This document shows, in pieces, positions 48,504-57,885 of a stretch of DNA of 64,000 bases. Positions within the stretch are counted from its first letter, which is position 1, and every line of letters begins with the position of its first letter. The notes beneath the pieces were generated by a model. That model did not search any database, had not been told where the DNA came from, and was given only the letters and a program-made list of their open reading frames with translations. Source of the stretch: Xanthomonas maliensis. Lineage in GTDB: Bacteria > Pseudomonadota > Gammaproteobacteria > Xanthomonadales > Xanthomonadaceae. The stretch spans positions 124,001 to 188,000 of the forward strand of contig NZ_NSET01000004.1 in assembly GCF_009192945.1 (NCBI RefSeq). Direction: 5' to 3'. The position numbers and the translations under genes are program-made.

Positions 48504-49748
48504 GTGTTGCGGCTGACCGCCCTATTGCTCGGCGTCGGCCTGCTGCTGACCGGCAGCGGGCTGCTGGGCACCTTGCTCGCCGTGCGCGGGAGCCAGATCG
48601 GCTTCGACGCGCGCGCGCTCGGCCTGATCATGTCCGGCTACTTCGCCGGCTTTTTCCTCGGCACCTTCTTCGCTCCGCCGCTGATCCGACGGATCGGGCA
48701 TGTGCGCGCATTCGCCTTCTACGCCGCCTTGGCGGCGATTGCGGTGCTGCTGCATCCGATCTGGCTCGACGCCTGGGGCTGGGGGCTGCTACGGCTGCTG
48801 ACCGGCGTGGCGCTGGTCGGCCTGTACACGGTGATCGAAAGCTGGTTGAACGCCGAGCCGGACGCACGTCGGCGCAGCCGGGTGTTTTCGGTCTACATGG
48901 CGGTGAATCTATCGGCATTGGCATTGGGCCAGTTGCTGTTGCGGGCCGGCGATGCGGCCGCGCCGGCAATGTTCACGCTGACGGCGATCCTGATCTGCGC
49001 GGCGGTGATGCCGGTGGTCACCACGCGGCTGATCCCGCCGGAGGTCCCGCAGGTCTCGCGGCTACGGCTGAAGGCACTGTATGCGCTGGCGCCGGTGGCG
49101 ACCGTCGCGGCCGGCTTGTCGGGTCTGGCGATGGGCGCGTTCTGGGGCCTGCTGCCGGTGTATGCGGACCGGATCGGCCTGGATGCCGATGGCGTCGCAT
49201 TGTTCATGCTCACCGCCATCGTCGGCGGAGCGGCCCTGCAGTGGCCGATCGGGCGGATCAGCGATGGCCACGATCGGCGCATCGGGCTGGTGGCGGTCAG
49301 CGTGCTGGCCGCGGCCACTGCGATCGCGATCGCGCTGCCGGTCGTGCAGGGCAACCTGCAGCTGCTGTTCGCCTTGGTATTCGTCTATGGCGGCCTGGCC
49401 TTCTCGCTGTATCCGTTCGCCGTCGCCCACATGCTCGACTACCTGCCGCGCGAGGACCTGCTGGCCGGCTCCAGCAGCCTGCTGCTGGTGCATGGGGTGG
49501 GCGCCGCACTGGGCCCTGCGCTGGCGGGTGGGGCAATGCAAAAATTTGGTCCGTTCGCGCTGCCGATGTACTTTGCCTGCATGCTGGTGTTGTTGGCGGG
49601 GTTCGTCCTGCACCGACTGCTGCGCTTCACGCGCCGCCGCCCACACCCGATCGCCTTCCGGCCGATGGTGCGCACCACCCCAGCCGCGCTGGAACTGATG
49701 CCGGAGACCCAGCAGGCGCCAGCGCCGACGCCGCGGCGCAGCTCCTGA
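48504..49748 (+). CDS. MFS transporter (YcaD-like)
   Basis: A 414-residue major-facilitator membrane protein with about twelve hydrophobic helices. The loop motif between helices 2 and 3 is FAPPLIRRIGHVRAFAF (a GxxxDRxGRR-like variant), and a second one is GRISDGHDRRIGLVAVSVLA. IESWLNAEPDARRRSRVFSV resembles the YcaD/UMF1-type subgroup. The substrate is unknown. The start is GTG at 48504 (VLRLTALLLG), where the first helix begins; the frame is open upstream without homology. The C-terminal tail is Pro/Ala-rich. Confidence 0.88.
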   Translation: MLRLTALLLGVGLLLTGSGLLGTLLAVRGSQIGFDARALGLIMSGYFAGFFLGTFFAPPLIRRIGHVRAFAFYAALAAIAVLLHPIWLDAWGWGLLRLLTGVALVGLYTVIESWLNAEPDARRRSRVFSVYMAVNLSALALGQLLLRAGDAAAPAMFTLTAILICAAVMPVVTTRLIPPEVPQVSRLRLKALYALAPVATVAAGLSGLAMGAFWGLLPVYADRIGLDADGVALFMLTAIVGGAALQWPIGRISDGHDRRIGLVAVSVLAAATAIAIALPVVQGNLQLLFALVFVYGGLAFSLYPFAVAHMLDYLPREDLLAGSSSLLLVHGVGAALGPALAGGAMQKFGPFALPMYFACMLVLLAGFVLHRLLRFTRRRPHPIAFRPMVRTTPAALELMPETQQAPAPTPRRSS

Positions 49749-50156
49749 AGCGCGCGCAGGGCCAGTACCGACTAGCGCATTGACGAAAACGCAGGGATCC
49801 CTGCACGCGTCCTCGGCATGTGGAAGCGCGACGGGGCAGTCATCCCGACGCAACGCAGGCGCAGCACACTACCGCTTTTCCGCGCATCCGCGCTGCCATG
49901 GAAACGCCGTCCGATCTGCAGTCGCGATTAATAGCGCGCGCGTTGTTGGTCACGGCCAACGCCGTGGTCAACGGCCGCGCACGCCATTCGCGCCACGCAG
50001 ACAGTACTGCGGTGGACCTGGCCGCCCGATCTCCGATAGCGCTGCGTGCAGGAGATCGCCTGCAAGCAGCACGCGCCGGCATCGCCGCACATGGCGCCCT
50101 TCCCCGCTCCCAACGCGGCAAGATGACCCGCAACCGAGCCAGCCTCAGGTGACCGC
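49749..50156. other. Intergenic region before phospholipase C
   Basis: About 408 bases with no supportable gene. Frames on both strands are short and Arg/Ala/Ser-rich. The plcC promoter should lie here, but no clear consensus was seen. Confidence 0.45.
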
Positions 50157-52310
50157 ATGATCAACCTTCCGCGCCGCCGCCTATTGCAGGCCGGCCTGGC
50201 ATCCAGCGCTGCCAGCCTGCTCCCCAGCATCGCGCGCGCCGCCGCGATCGCCCCGGCCGTGCGCAGCGGCACGCTGGACGACCTGCAACATGTGGTGATC
50301 CTGATGCAGGAGAACCGTGCCTTCGACCATTACTTCGGCAGCCTGGCGGGTGTGCGCGGCTTCGGCGATCGCTTCCCGATCCCGGCGCCGCCACTGCCGG
50401 AGACGCCGGCACGCACGGTCTGGCTGCAACCCAGCGCCGACGGCAGCCGAATGCTGGCACCGTTCCCGCTGCACACGGCGCGCGACTTTGCCACCATGCG
50501 TGTCCAAGGCACGCCGCACACCTGGCCCAACGCGCAACAAGCCTGGGATCACGGCCGCATGGGCCAGTGGCCGGCGGCCAAGCGCGACCACGCGCTGGCG
50601 CACTACACCCGCGACGACCTGCGGTTCCAGTTCGCGCTGGCGGAAGCCTTCACCGTGTGCGACGCCTATCACTGCGCGATCCAGGCCGGCACCAATCCCA
50701 ACCGAGTGTTTCTGTGGACCGGGCAGAACGATCCGCTGGCGCGCGCCGGTGGCCCGGTGATCGCCAACTCGCACGACAACTTCCCCGAGCTTGGCGGCCA
50801 TCCGGACGACTATCGCTGGCCCAGCTACGTCGAGGCATTGCAGCAGGCCGGGGTGTCCTGGCAGATCTACCAGGACATGGGCGACAACTTCACCGACAAC
50901 CCGCTGGCCGGCTTCGCGCCGTTTCGTGCCGCCTGGCGCGGTGCGCCCGGGCACGACCCGCAATTGCGCGAACGTGGTGTTTCCAGCCGTAGCCTCGCGC
51001 AGCTGCGCGAGGACGTGCTGGCCGCGCGACTTCCGTCGGTGAGCTTCCTCATCGCCGACGCCGCCGGCAGCGAGCATCCGGATCCATCCAGCCCGGCGCA
51101 GGGTGCGGCCTATACCGCGCGCGTGCTCGACGCCCTCACCGCCAATCCGGCGGTCTGGGCGCGCACGGCGCTGTTGCTGATGTTCGACGAGAACGATGGG
51201 TTCTTCGACCACGTGCCGCCACCGGCACCACCTTCGCCCGATTCCGCAGCCGCAAACGGCTGGGCTGGTGCCTCCAGCGTGCCGACCGATGGCGAATACC
51301 ATGTGCATCCGGCGCCGGGCGACGACAAGGCCGACCTGCCGGAATGGCGCGGCTGCCCCTACGGCCTGGGCCCACGGGTGCCGTTGTACGTGATCTCGCC
51401 ATGGAGCCGCGGCGGCTGGGTCGATTCGCAGGTCTACGACCATACCTCGGTGTTGCGGTTGCTGGAACGTCGCTTCGGCGTCGCCGCCAGCGGAGTGTCC
51501 CCATGGCGCCGCGCGGTCTGCGGCGATCTGGTCGATGCGTTCGATTTCCGCCAGGCCGATGCACGCACGTTCGTCGCCGCACTGCCGGATGTGCGCAGCG
51601 CCGCGACGCGTGCGGCGGCGCTGCACGAGCACACCGTCCCGCCGACGCCATCGCAGTTGCAGCCGCCGCAGCAGGCGTTTGGCGTGCGCCCTGCACGTGC
51701 CTTGCCCTATCGCCCGACGGTGCAGTTGCAGCACCTGCAGACGCGCGGCGCGGTGCAGTTGCAGATGACCAACGCCGGTGCGGCGGTCGTGCTGCACGTC
51801 TACGACCGCTACGACCTGGCAGCAATCCCGCGCCGCTACACGATCGCTGCCGGCGCGGCGCTGGACGGCATCTGGACCACCTACGACGGGCGCTACGATC
51901 TGTGGCTGCTCGGCCCCAACGGCTTCCATCGCCATTATCGCGGCGACCTGGATGCCGCGCCGCTGCTGGCCGACATCACGCAAGACGCGGACGAGGCGCA
52001 GGCGCTGTGCCTGACGTTGCGCAATCCCGGCAACCGCCCACTGCAGGTCACGCTGGAACCCGGCGCCTATACACAGGCGCAACCGCGCAAGCGCATCACC
52101 GTCGCCGCCGGCAGCGAGCACCGTGAGCGCTGGAGCGCCGCACCGACTGGCGGCTGGTACGACCTGTGGCTGGTCCAGGGCAGCGCGCGCCAGCGTCTGG
52201 CCGGACGCATGGAAACCGGCAAGCCCGGCATCAGCGACCCGGCGCTCGGCGGGCCGGCACGGCTGTATCAGGACGACCCGCCACGCATTGACGGCCCAGG
52301 ACCTGCGTAA
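50157..52310 (+). CDS. Phosphocholine-type phospholipase C, Tat-exported
   Basis: A 717-residue secreted phosphoesterase of the PlcC/PlcN family (phosphatidylcholine-degrading phospholipases such as P. aeruginosa PlcH/PlcN). The Tat signal is PRRRLLQAGLASSAASLLPS. The catalytic N-terminal half contains VVILMQENRAFDHYFGSLAG, VFLWTGQNDPLARAGG and LLMFDENDGFFDHVPPP, all family hallmarks with metal-binding Glu, Asp and His. Two C-terminal DUF756-type beta domains follow (VVLHVYDRYDLAAIPRRYTI, WYDLWLVQGSARQRLAGRME). Homologues are exported by Tat then by the type II secretion system. It could act on host or own phospholipids. Confidence 0.93.
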   Translation: MINLPRRRLLQAGLASSAASLLPSIARAAAIAPAVRSGTLDDLQHVVILMQENRAFDHYFGSLAGVRGFGDRFPIPAPPLPETPARTVWLQPSADGSRMLAPFPLHTARDFATMRVQGTPHTWPNAQQAWDHGRMGQWPAAKRDHALAHYTRDDLRFQFALAEAFTVCDAYHCAIQAGTNPNRVFLWTGQNDPLARAGGPVIANSHDNFPELGGHPDDYRWPSYVEALQQAGVSWQIYQDMGDNFTDNPLAGFAPFRAAWRGAPGHDPQLRERGVSSRSLAQLREDVLAARLPSVSFLIADAAGSEHPDPSSPAQGAAYTARVLDALTANPAVWARTALLLMFDENDGFFDHVPPPAPPSPDSAAANGWAGASSVPTDGEYHVHPAPGDDKADLPEWRGCPYGLGPRVPLYVISPWSRGGWVDSQVYDHTSVLRLLERRFGVAASGVSPWRRAVCGDLVDAFDFRQADARTFVAALPDVRSAATRAAALHEHTVPPTPSQLQPPQQAFGVRPARALPYRPTVQLQHLQTRGAVQLQMTNAGAAVVLHVYDRYDLAAIPRRYTIAAGAALDGIWTTYDGRYDLWLLGPNGFHRHYRGDLDAAPLLADITQDADEAQALCLTLRNPGNRPLQVTLEPGAYTQAQPRKRITVAAGSEHRERWSAAPTGGWYDLWLVQGSARQRLAGRMETGKPGISDPALGGPARLYQDDPPRIDGPGPA

Positions 52311-52582
52311 GACCGGTGGGATGGGAAAGGGGAGATTCGGGACGGAGCGGACCGATGTGCACCGTCATCGGCTCGCGATCGCCGTGCCGCCGCGCCATGC
52401 GTATCGGCGTCGCCGATGGCCTTTTTCAGCGCAAGCGACAACACGGTCTGCTGGTCTGCTGCCGCGGTTACGCACCCTGTCGAGCGGCAGCGGCCGCCCG
52501 GCAAGGACAGCCATTGATGCGCCGCCCCTGAGCGCCCTGGCCGACGCGCACACCGCGTCGCCGGCCACGCCGCTGGCGTGCA

Positions 52583-54139
52583 CTACCGATGCAGCCAGTA
52601 CCGGCAATCGCCGATCGTCTGCGGCGGCGCGCCAGCGGAATAACGCTGCACGATCGCGGCGTGCCACTGCGCCCGTTGCGGCGTGCTGCCGACCTTGTTG
52701 GGGCAATCGACCATCGCCGCCAGCGGCAGGCCACCCAGCGCAGTGTCGGTGCTGGCCAGCGACTGCAAGGCCTGATCGGACGCCCAGTCGGCAATCATCA
52801 CCGCGCGGCGCCCGGACCGATACGGCAGCTCGGAGGACCAGTCATCGCCGAAAGCCACCACCACGCCCTGCTCGGGGGTCGCGGCACGGATCTGTTCGGC
52901 GATCTGCGAGATCGACGTCGGCGCACGCGCTTCCTTCATGTTCTTCAGCGAGCTCACCAGGCCAGAGCCCAGTGACAGCAGGCACAGGAACACCGCGAAT
53001 GCCACGCCGCGGCCGGGTTTACCGATCGCCTGGCCACGCTGCACCACCCACCACAGCACCAAGCCGACGATCGAGGTGGCGAACACCACCTGCGCGAACT
53101 GGTAATAGGGATGCACGACCTGCAGATTGGTGAAGGCCAGCATCGGCGCCAGATAGGCGAGCAATAGCACTATCACCGCCGCGCGGATCTGGCGGATCGA
53201 CAAGCCGGCGATGAGGATGATCAGGAACACCCAGTTCGAACCGACCGGTCCGGCGAAGCGCTTCTTGAAGATGGTCCCCCACCAGACGGCCGGATCCAGG
53301 CGCTGCTGCAGGGTGCCGTAATTGAAGCCCGACAGGCTGTCGGACGTGACCTGTTGGCCCAGTACCGACTGGGACTTCAAGAGATCCGCATGGTGCAGCC
53401 AGAGCAGCAGCGCCACCAGCGCCGCCACGGCCGCCACCGCGCCCCAGCCCAGCAGCTTCCAGTGCCCAACCAACCACTGCGGACGCCAGCCATGCTCGCG
53501 CAGCGCCACCCAGGCCAGGGCCATGACGGTGAAGACCGCAAAACCGAAGAAGGTGGTGATCTTGATCAGGGCTGCCAATACTGCGGCGGCAACGGCGACC
53601 ACGCCATGCCAGGCCCGCGGCTGCACGTACAGCCGTGCCATCGCCCAGACAAACACCAGGCCGAAGAACACTGCGGTGGATTCCATCATCACCGAGCGTC
53701 CCCACAACTGCGCCAGCGGCGACACCGCGAACGCACCGGCGATGCACAGTGCCAACACGCGGTCGGGGCGCAGCACCAGGGTGATGCGATAACTCATCCA
53801 GATGCAGGCCAGGTGGAACAAGGTGGACAACAAACGGCCGCTATTGTCTGCACTCATGCCGGTGGCCTTGGACAGCAAGGCAGCCAGCCACTGGAACAGC
53901 GGCAGCTCGAACGGGATCGACCACGGCGCGCCGAGCACTGGCGTGAGATAAGACAGGAAGGGTCCGCCGCGCAGCATCCAGTCGATCGACAGGACGGTCT
54001 GCGTCTGCCGGAAACCGGACGCATCGATGGGTGGCATCGACCAGCTGAAGACCAGCATGATCAACAGCGCGATGGCCGAATAGCACAGCAGGATCCGGGC
54101 CGGTAGCAGGCCACGGTCGGGGGGCAGTTGCTGGTTCAC
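52583..54139 (-). CDS. Polytopic membrane protein, PMT/ArnT-like glycosyltransferase (GT-C)
   Basis: A 518-residue membrane protein with about ten to twelve hydrophobic helices. The first periplasmic loop has MPPIDASGFRQTQTVLSIDW with an Asp in the position typical of GT-C catalytic residues, then FELPLFQWLAALLSKATGMS and a soluble C-terminal domain (GVVVAFGDDWSSELPYRSGR, ending in a Cys-containing segment). Such enzymes transfer sugars from lipid-linked donors to envelope targets; the substrate here is unknown. The start is GTG at 54139; 53 residues of open frame upstream are not protein-like. Confidence 0.8.
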   Translation of the reverse strand: MNQQLPPDRGLLPARILLCYSAIALLIMLVFSWSMPPIDASGFRQTQTVLSIDWMLRGGPFLSYLTPVLGAPWSIPFELPLFQWLAALLSKATGMSADNSGRLLSTLFHLACIWMSYRITLVLRPDRVLALCIAGAFAVSPLAQLWGRSVMMESTAVFFGLVFVWAMARLYVQPRAWHGVVAVAAAVLAALIKITTFFGFAVFTVMALAWVALREHGWRPQWLVGHWKLLGWGAVAAVAALVALLLWLHHADLLKSQSVLGQQVTSDSLSGFNYGTLQQRLDPAVWWGTIFKKRFAGPVGSNWVFLIILIAGLSIRQIRAAVIVLLLAYLAPMLAFTNLQVVHPYYQFAQVVFATSIVGLVLWWVVQRGQAIGKPGRGVAFAVFLCLLSLGSGLVSSLKNMKEARAPTSISQIAEQIRAATPEQGVVVAFGDDWSSELPYRSGRRAVMIADWASDQALQSLASTDTALGGLPLAAMVDCPNKVGSTPQRAQWHAAIVQRYSAGAPPQTIGDCRYWLHR

Positions 54140-54348
54140 GTGTCGCGCTCCTGTAGGCGCCGGCCAGCAAGCACAAGGCGGCCGGGCGCGCAGTGTCGGT
54201 TCTGCGGGCAGCGAGCGCAAGCCGTTGTCGGCGCCGGCAGCTGCCAGGAGCTCGCCGCATCTGCCGGTCCAGCACAGTGCCGCCACACCTGCGATCACCT
54301 TAGCGCGCGATGAGCGCGCTGCCGCCCCTTTTCAGCAGCGCGGACCAA

Positions 54349-55287
54349 TCAATGCAGCACACCGATCGTATGCAGCCAGGTTTCGACCAACTGCGGCCAC
54401 TTGGCGATCGGCAACCCTTTGGCGCGCAGACCGAAGGCATGGCCACCCTGGGCGTACACATGCATTTCCACCGGCACGTCGGCGTGGTTGAGCGCCACGT
54501 AGTACGCCAGCACCTGCGAAACGCCATCCACATGATCGTCCTGCGCCTGCAGCAGGAAGGTCGGCGGGGTATCGGCGACGACACGAATGTCCGGACGCAG
54601 GTCCAGATGGGTGGGATCGCGCGTGTCGTCATCCTCGTCCTCGTGCGCCCAGAGATGGCCCGGGTACACGGCGATGGCGAAATCCGGGCGACAGCTCACG
54701 CGATCGGCCGCATCCACCGATGGATAGGTACGCTCGGCGAAATGGGTGCTGGCCGCGGCCACCAGGTGGCCGCCGGCGGAAAAGCCCATGACCCCGATCT
54801 TGTGTGGGTCCACGCCCCAGGTCGCGGCCTGCTGGCGTACCAGGCTCAACGTACGCTGGGCGTCTTGCAGCGCGGTCTGTACCTTGGGGTAGTAACGGCG
54901 CCCATCCACCCAGGTCGGCCCGGAGCTCGGCACGCGGTACTTCAGCAGCACGCAGGTGATGCCGCGCGCCGCCAGCCAGTCGCAGATCTCCGTGCCCTCC
55001 AGATCCATCGCCAGCATCTGGTAGCCGCCACCGGGAAACACCACCACCGCCGCGCCAGTGTTGTGGCCCTGCGCCGGGTACACGGTCATGGTCGGCCTGC
55101 TGACGTTGTCGACCCTGGCTCCGGGCCCGGCCGATTCCGGCGTCGGATGCGGCAATGCATTCGGCACTGCGCCTGGCCAGATCGGTACCTGCACATGACC
55201 TGGCGTGGGTTCCCAGACGCGCCCCTGCGCAGCATGCGCGCACAGGCCAAGGACGATGGCAAACGTACAGCAGACGAACCGGCGCAT
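54349..55287 (-). CDS. Secreted esterase/acetyl-hydrolase (alpha/beta fold)
   Basis: A 312-residue exported hydrolase. The signal peptide is MRRFVCCTFAIVLGLCAHAA. The oxyanion motif VVVFPGGGYQMLAMDLEGTE (HGGG-like, with FPGGGY as in bacterial BD-FAE/acetyl xylan esterases) is followed by GVMGFSAGGHLVAAAS (nucleophile Ser), LLQAQDDHVDGVSQ (Asp) and GGHAFGLRAKG (His). The family typically removes acetyl or feruloyl groups from plant polysaccharides, fitting a plant-associated lifestyle; that use is inference. GGAG seven bases upstream supports ATG at 55287. Confidence 0.88.
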   Translation of the reverse strand: MRRFVCCTFAIVLGLCAHAAQGRVWEPTPGHVQVPIWPGAVPNALPHPTPESAGPGARVDNVSRPTMTVYPAQGHNTGAAVVVFPGGGYQMLAMDLEGTEICDWLAARGITCVLLKYRVPSSGPTWVDGRRYYPKVQTALQDAQRTLSLVRQQAATWGVDPHKIGVMGFSAGGHLVAAASTHFAERTYPSVDAADRVSCRPDFAIAVYPGHLWAHEDEDDDTRDPTHLDLRPDIRVVADTPPTFLLQAQDDHVDGVSQVLAYYVALNHADVPVEMHVYAQGGHAFGLRAKGLPIAKWPQLVETWLHTIGVLH

Positions 55288-55429
55288 GGCGAGCTCCAAA
55301 GGGATCGACAGGACTGCTGGGAAGGCGCGCGGCGGCCATCCGCCGCGTCGCCGCTGGATCGGCGGTGTTCTCGCCTGCCACCAAGCACGCGGCGCGCACC
55401 GTGCGGCAGGCGAGAGAGAGCAAACGCGG

Positions 55430-56344
55430 CTAGATGGCGCGCGTTGCGCGTGTCGGCCACCAAGCCGCCACCGCCTGCGCCACGGCCTTCAGCGCCGCAT
55501 CGCGGGCGTCGGCATCGACGGTCGCCTTGTTCAAATACGTGGTCAACAGCAGCGGCGCCTGCTGCCCCGGCACCCAAACGATGCCGATGTCGTTGCGGCT
55601 GTCGGTGCCGTTGTTGCCGGTCTTGTCGCCGACCTTCCATCCCTGCGGGAAACCCGCGCGCAGGCAGTCGTCGCCGGTGCGATTGTCGATCATCCACTCG
55701 GTCAGCCGCTTGCGCGAGGCCGGCAGCAAGGCATCGCCCACCAGCACGGCGCGCATGCTGCCCAGCATCGCCGCCGGCGTGGTGGTGTCGCGCGGGTCGT
55801 CCAGGGCGAAATTGTTCATCGACGGCTCGTTGCGATCCGAGCGGGTCTGGGTGTCGCCCAGGGTTCGGATGAAGGCGGTCAAGCCGGCCGGATCGCCGAC
55901 CTGGGTCAACAGCAGGTTTGCCGCCACCCCGTCGCTGAAGATCATCGCCGCCTGACACAACTCGGCGAGGCTAAGGCTCCCGCCCACATGCGGCTTGGTC
56001 GCCGGCGCATAGGACAACATGTCCTCGGCACGGATCGGCACCTGCCTGTCCAGCCGCAACTCGCCTCGGTCGACCCGCTGCAAGACCGCAGCAACCAATA
56101 AGAATTTGAAGGTGCTGCAGAGCGGGAAGCGCTCGTCCTGCCGCTGCTCGATCCGCTGGCCGGTGGCGGTATCGAGCAGGCTGATCCCCAGCCGCCCGCC
56201 GCTGCGGCCTTCGATCTCGGCCCAGCGGACACGCAGCGCGGCCTCGGCGCTTGGCTTGGACGGCTTGATTGCCAAGGCATTCCCGGATACCGCCAGGGCA
56301 ATCCCGACCCCGGCTCCGCGTAGAAACTGTCGCCTGCTATGCAT
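55430..56344 (-). CDS. bla: Class A beta-lactamase, Tat-exported
   Basis: A 304-residue serine beta-lactamase. A Tat-type signal (SRRQFLRGAGVGIALAVSGN) precedes the mature enzyme. Catalytic motifs are STFK (77-80, Ser70 and Lys73 in Ambler numbering), SDG (137-139, where SDN is usual), EPSMN (173-177, containing Glu166), and KTG (241-243). It hydrolyses penicillins and possibly cephalosporins; the spectrum cannot be predicted from these motifs. A strong AGGTGA site precedes ATG. It is divergent from an AmpR-like LysR regulator, as reported for chromosomal beta-lactamases of Xanthomonas. Confidence 0.93.
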   Translation of the reverse strand: MHSRRQFLRGAGVGIALAVSGNALAIKPSKPSAEAALRVRWAEIEGRSGGRLGISLLDTATGQRIEQRQDERFPLCSTFKFLLVAAVLQRVDRGELRLDRQVPIRAEDMLSYAPATKPHVGGSLSLAELCQAAMIFSDGVAANLLLTQVGDPAGLTAFIRTLGDTQTRSDRNEPSMNNFALDDPRDTTTPAAMLGSMRAVLVGDALLPASRKRLTEWMIDNRTGDDCLRAGFPQGWKVGDKTGNNGTDSRNDIGIVWVPGQQAPLLLTTYLNKATVDADARDAALKAVAQAVAAWWPTRATRAI

Positions 56345-56441
56345 TGGTCACCTCCCGGAAAGCCCGCAGTATCGAGGTCCCCGGTCACAGCGACCAGCGC
56401 GATGTTTCGATCTCAGCCATGAATTGAACTAATCTCTATAC
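56345..56441. promoter_or_regulatory. Divergent control region between bla and the AmpR-like regulator
   Basis: A 97-base gap with an AT-rich half (56401-56441) adjacent to the regulator start. In known ampR-bla pairs, the regulator binds between the genes and controls both. No exact copy of the enterobacterial AmpR site is visible, so this is an architectural call. Confidence 0.5.
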
Positions 56442-57317
56442 ATGGTCCGCCCTCGCCTTCCGCTCAATGCCCTGCGCGCCTTTGAGGCCGCCGCACGTCA
56501 CCAGAACCTGACCCGCGCGGCCGACGAACTGTGCGTAAGCCAGGCCGCGCTCAGTCATCAGATCAAGGCGCTCGAGCAGCAGCTGGGCCTGCGCCTGTTC
56601 CATCGCCTGCCGCGCGGCGTGGCACTGACCGACGAGGGCGCGGCCTTGGCGCCGGTCCTGGGCGAATCGTTCGACCGCATCGCTGCGACTCTGGAACGCT
56701 TTGCCGACGGACGCTATCGCGACGTGCTCAGTGTCGGCGTGGTGGCGACCTTCGCCACCGGCTGGCTATTGCCGCGGCTGGCGGCCTTCCATGCCGCCCA
56801 TCCAGGTATCGAGTTGCGCCTGCTGACCCATAACAACCGCGTCGATCTGGCCGCCGAAGGGCTGGACCTGGCGATCCGCTTCGGCGATGGCGACTGGCAG
56901 GGCGAGGTGGCGACCCCGTTGATGGAGGCCCCGTTCGCACCGGCCTGCGCGCCGGCGCTGGCGCGGCTGCTGCGCACACCCGAAGACCTGGCCAAGACGA
57001 CCTTGCTGCGCTCGTATCGGCTGGACGAATGGCCGCGCTGGTTTCGCGCCGCGGGCGTGGCCGAGGTCGCCGCGCGCGGCCCGATGTTCGATTCCTCATT
57101 GGCCCTGGCCGCCGCCGCAGCCGCCGGTGCCGGCGTGGCGCTGCTGCCGCTGCCGATGTTCCACCAGGACCTGGACGCCGGACGCCTGAGTTGCCCGTTC
57201 CCGATCCGCCTGGACGCCGGGCGTTACTGGTTGACCCGGCTGCGCTCGCGCCAGGAAAGCAATGCCGAGCTGCAGTTGCGCAGCTGGTTGTTGGACGAGC
57301 AGCAACGCGCCGCGTGA
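56442..57317 (+). CDS. ampR: LysR-type regulator, AmpR-like
   Basis: A 291-residue LysR-family regulator. The DNA-binding domain is LPLNALRAFEAAARHQNLTR then AADELCVSQAALSHQIKALE and GLRLFHRLPRGVALTDEGAA, closely matching AmpR. The effector domain includes LSVGVVATFATGWLLPRLAA, LAIRFGDGDWQGEVATPLME and LAAAAAAGAGVALLPLPMFH. AmpR responds to peptidoglycan fragments and activates bla when cell-wall damage occurs. Divergent placement beside bla supports the role. Confidence 0.88.
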   Translation: MVRPRLPLNALRAFEAAARHQNLTRAADELCVSQAALSHQIKALEQQLGLRLFHRLPRGVALTDEGAALAPVLGESFDRIAATLERFADGRYRDVLSVGVVATFATGWLLPRLAAFHAAHPGIELRLLTHNNRVDLAAEGLDLAIRFGDGDWQGEVATPLMEAPFAPACAPALARLLRTPEDLAKTTLLRSYRLDEWPRWFRAAGVAEVAARGPMFDSSLALAAAAAAGAGVALLPLPMFHQDLDAGRLSCPFPIRLDAGRYWLTRLRSRQESNAELQLRSWLLDEQQRAA

Positions 57318-57338
57318 AACAGGCCGGCACGCGCCGCG

Positions 57339-57842
57339 CTATACCGATCGCGCGCCCTTGCCGACACGCAGCGCCAGTTGGCGAAACGCCTCGTACTGCG
57401 CCTTGTCGGCGAACCAGTGCGGGGCGAACAGTTCGAACAGTTGATCGTTGTGGTACAGCAGCAGGATGCGCGCGTTCTCGCGGCAACGGAGGTAGTCCGA
57501 CCACGGGCGGCGCAGATGCCCTGCCGACCAGCGGATTTCGATGCCGTCCTCGTCCCAACTGTAGGTGTAGGTGTGCCGCAACGCGACGTGCTGCGCATGC
57601 AGGCGCTTGACCCGCCACCGAATGCCCCATAGGTGCAGCACGGCGAGTGCGACCACTCCGCCGCCGCAGCCGCCGAGCAGCATCGCGCCGAAGACCTTGC
57701 CCGCCCCGCTCAGCAGCAGCCCCAGCCCGACCAGCAGCAGGACGCCCAGGAAGACGCTGGCACGTACGGCCTGATGGCGTGCATGCAGCCGCTGTGCGGC
57801 CATATGGTCTTCCAGGCTGATGCTGGCGGTGATCGTGTTCAT
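57339..57842 (-). CDS. YcxB-like membrane protein
   Basis: A 167-residue protein: a short cytoplasmic start (MNTITASISLEDHMAAQRLH), two hydrophobic segments (VFLGVLLLVGLGLLLSG and MLLGGCGGGVVALAVLHLW), then a YcxB-type C-terminal domain (YTYSWDEDGIEIRWSAGHLR, RRPWSDYLRCRENARILLLY, FELFAPHWFADKAQYEAFRQ). YcxB-like proteins have no established function. ATG at 57842 is preceded by AGGGAC; ten upstream in-frame residues are excluded. Confidence 0.78.
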   Translation of the reverse strand: MNTITASISLEDHMAAQRLHARHQAVRASVFLGVLLLVGLGLLLSGAGKVFGAMLLGGCGGGVVALAVLHLWGIRWRVKRLHAQHVALRHTYTYSWDEDGIEIRWSAGHLRRPWSDYLRCRENARILLLYHNDQLFELFAPHWFADKAQYEAFRQLALRVGKGARSV

Positions 57843-57885
57843 GCTGTCCCTGTCATGGCGCGATGGCGGCATCAGCGATAGCGGC

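Noticed and set aside
50181-52121. 646-residue minus-strand frame opposite phospholipase C
   Set aside because: Antisense shadow; the plus strand encodes a motif-complete phospholipase.
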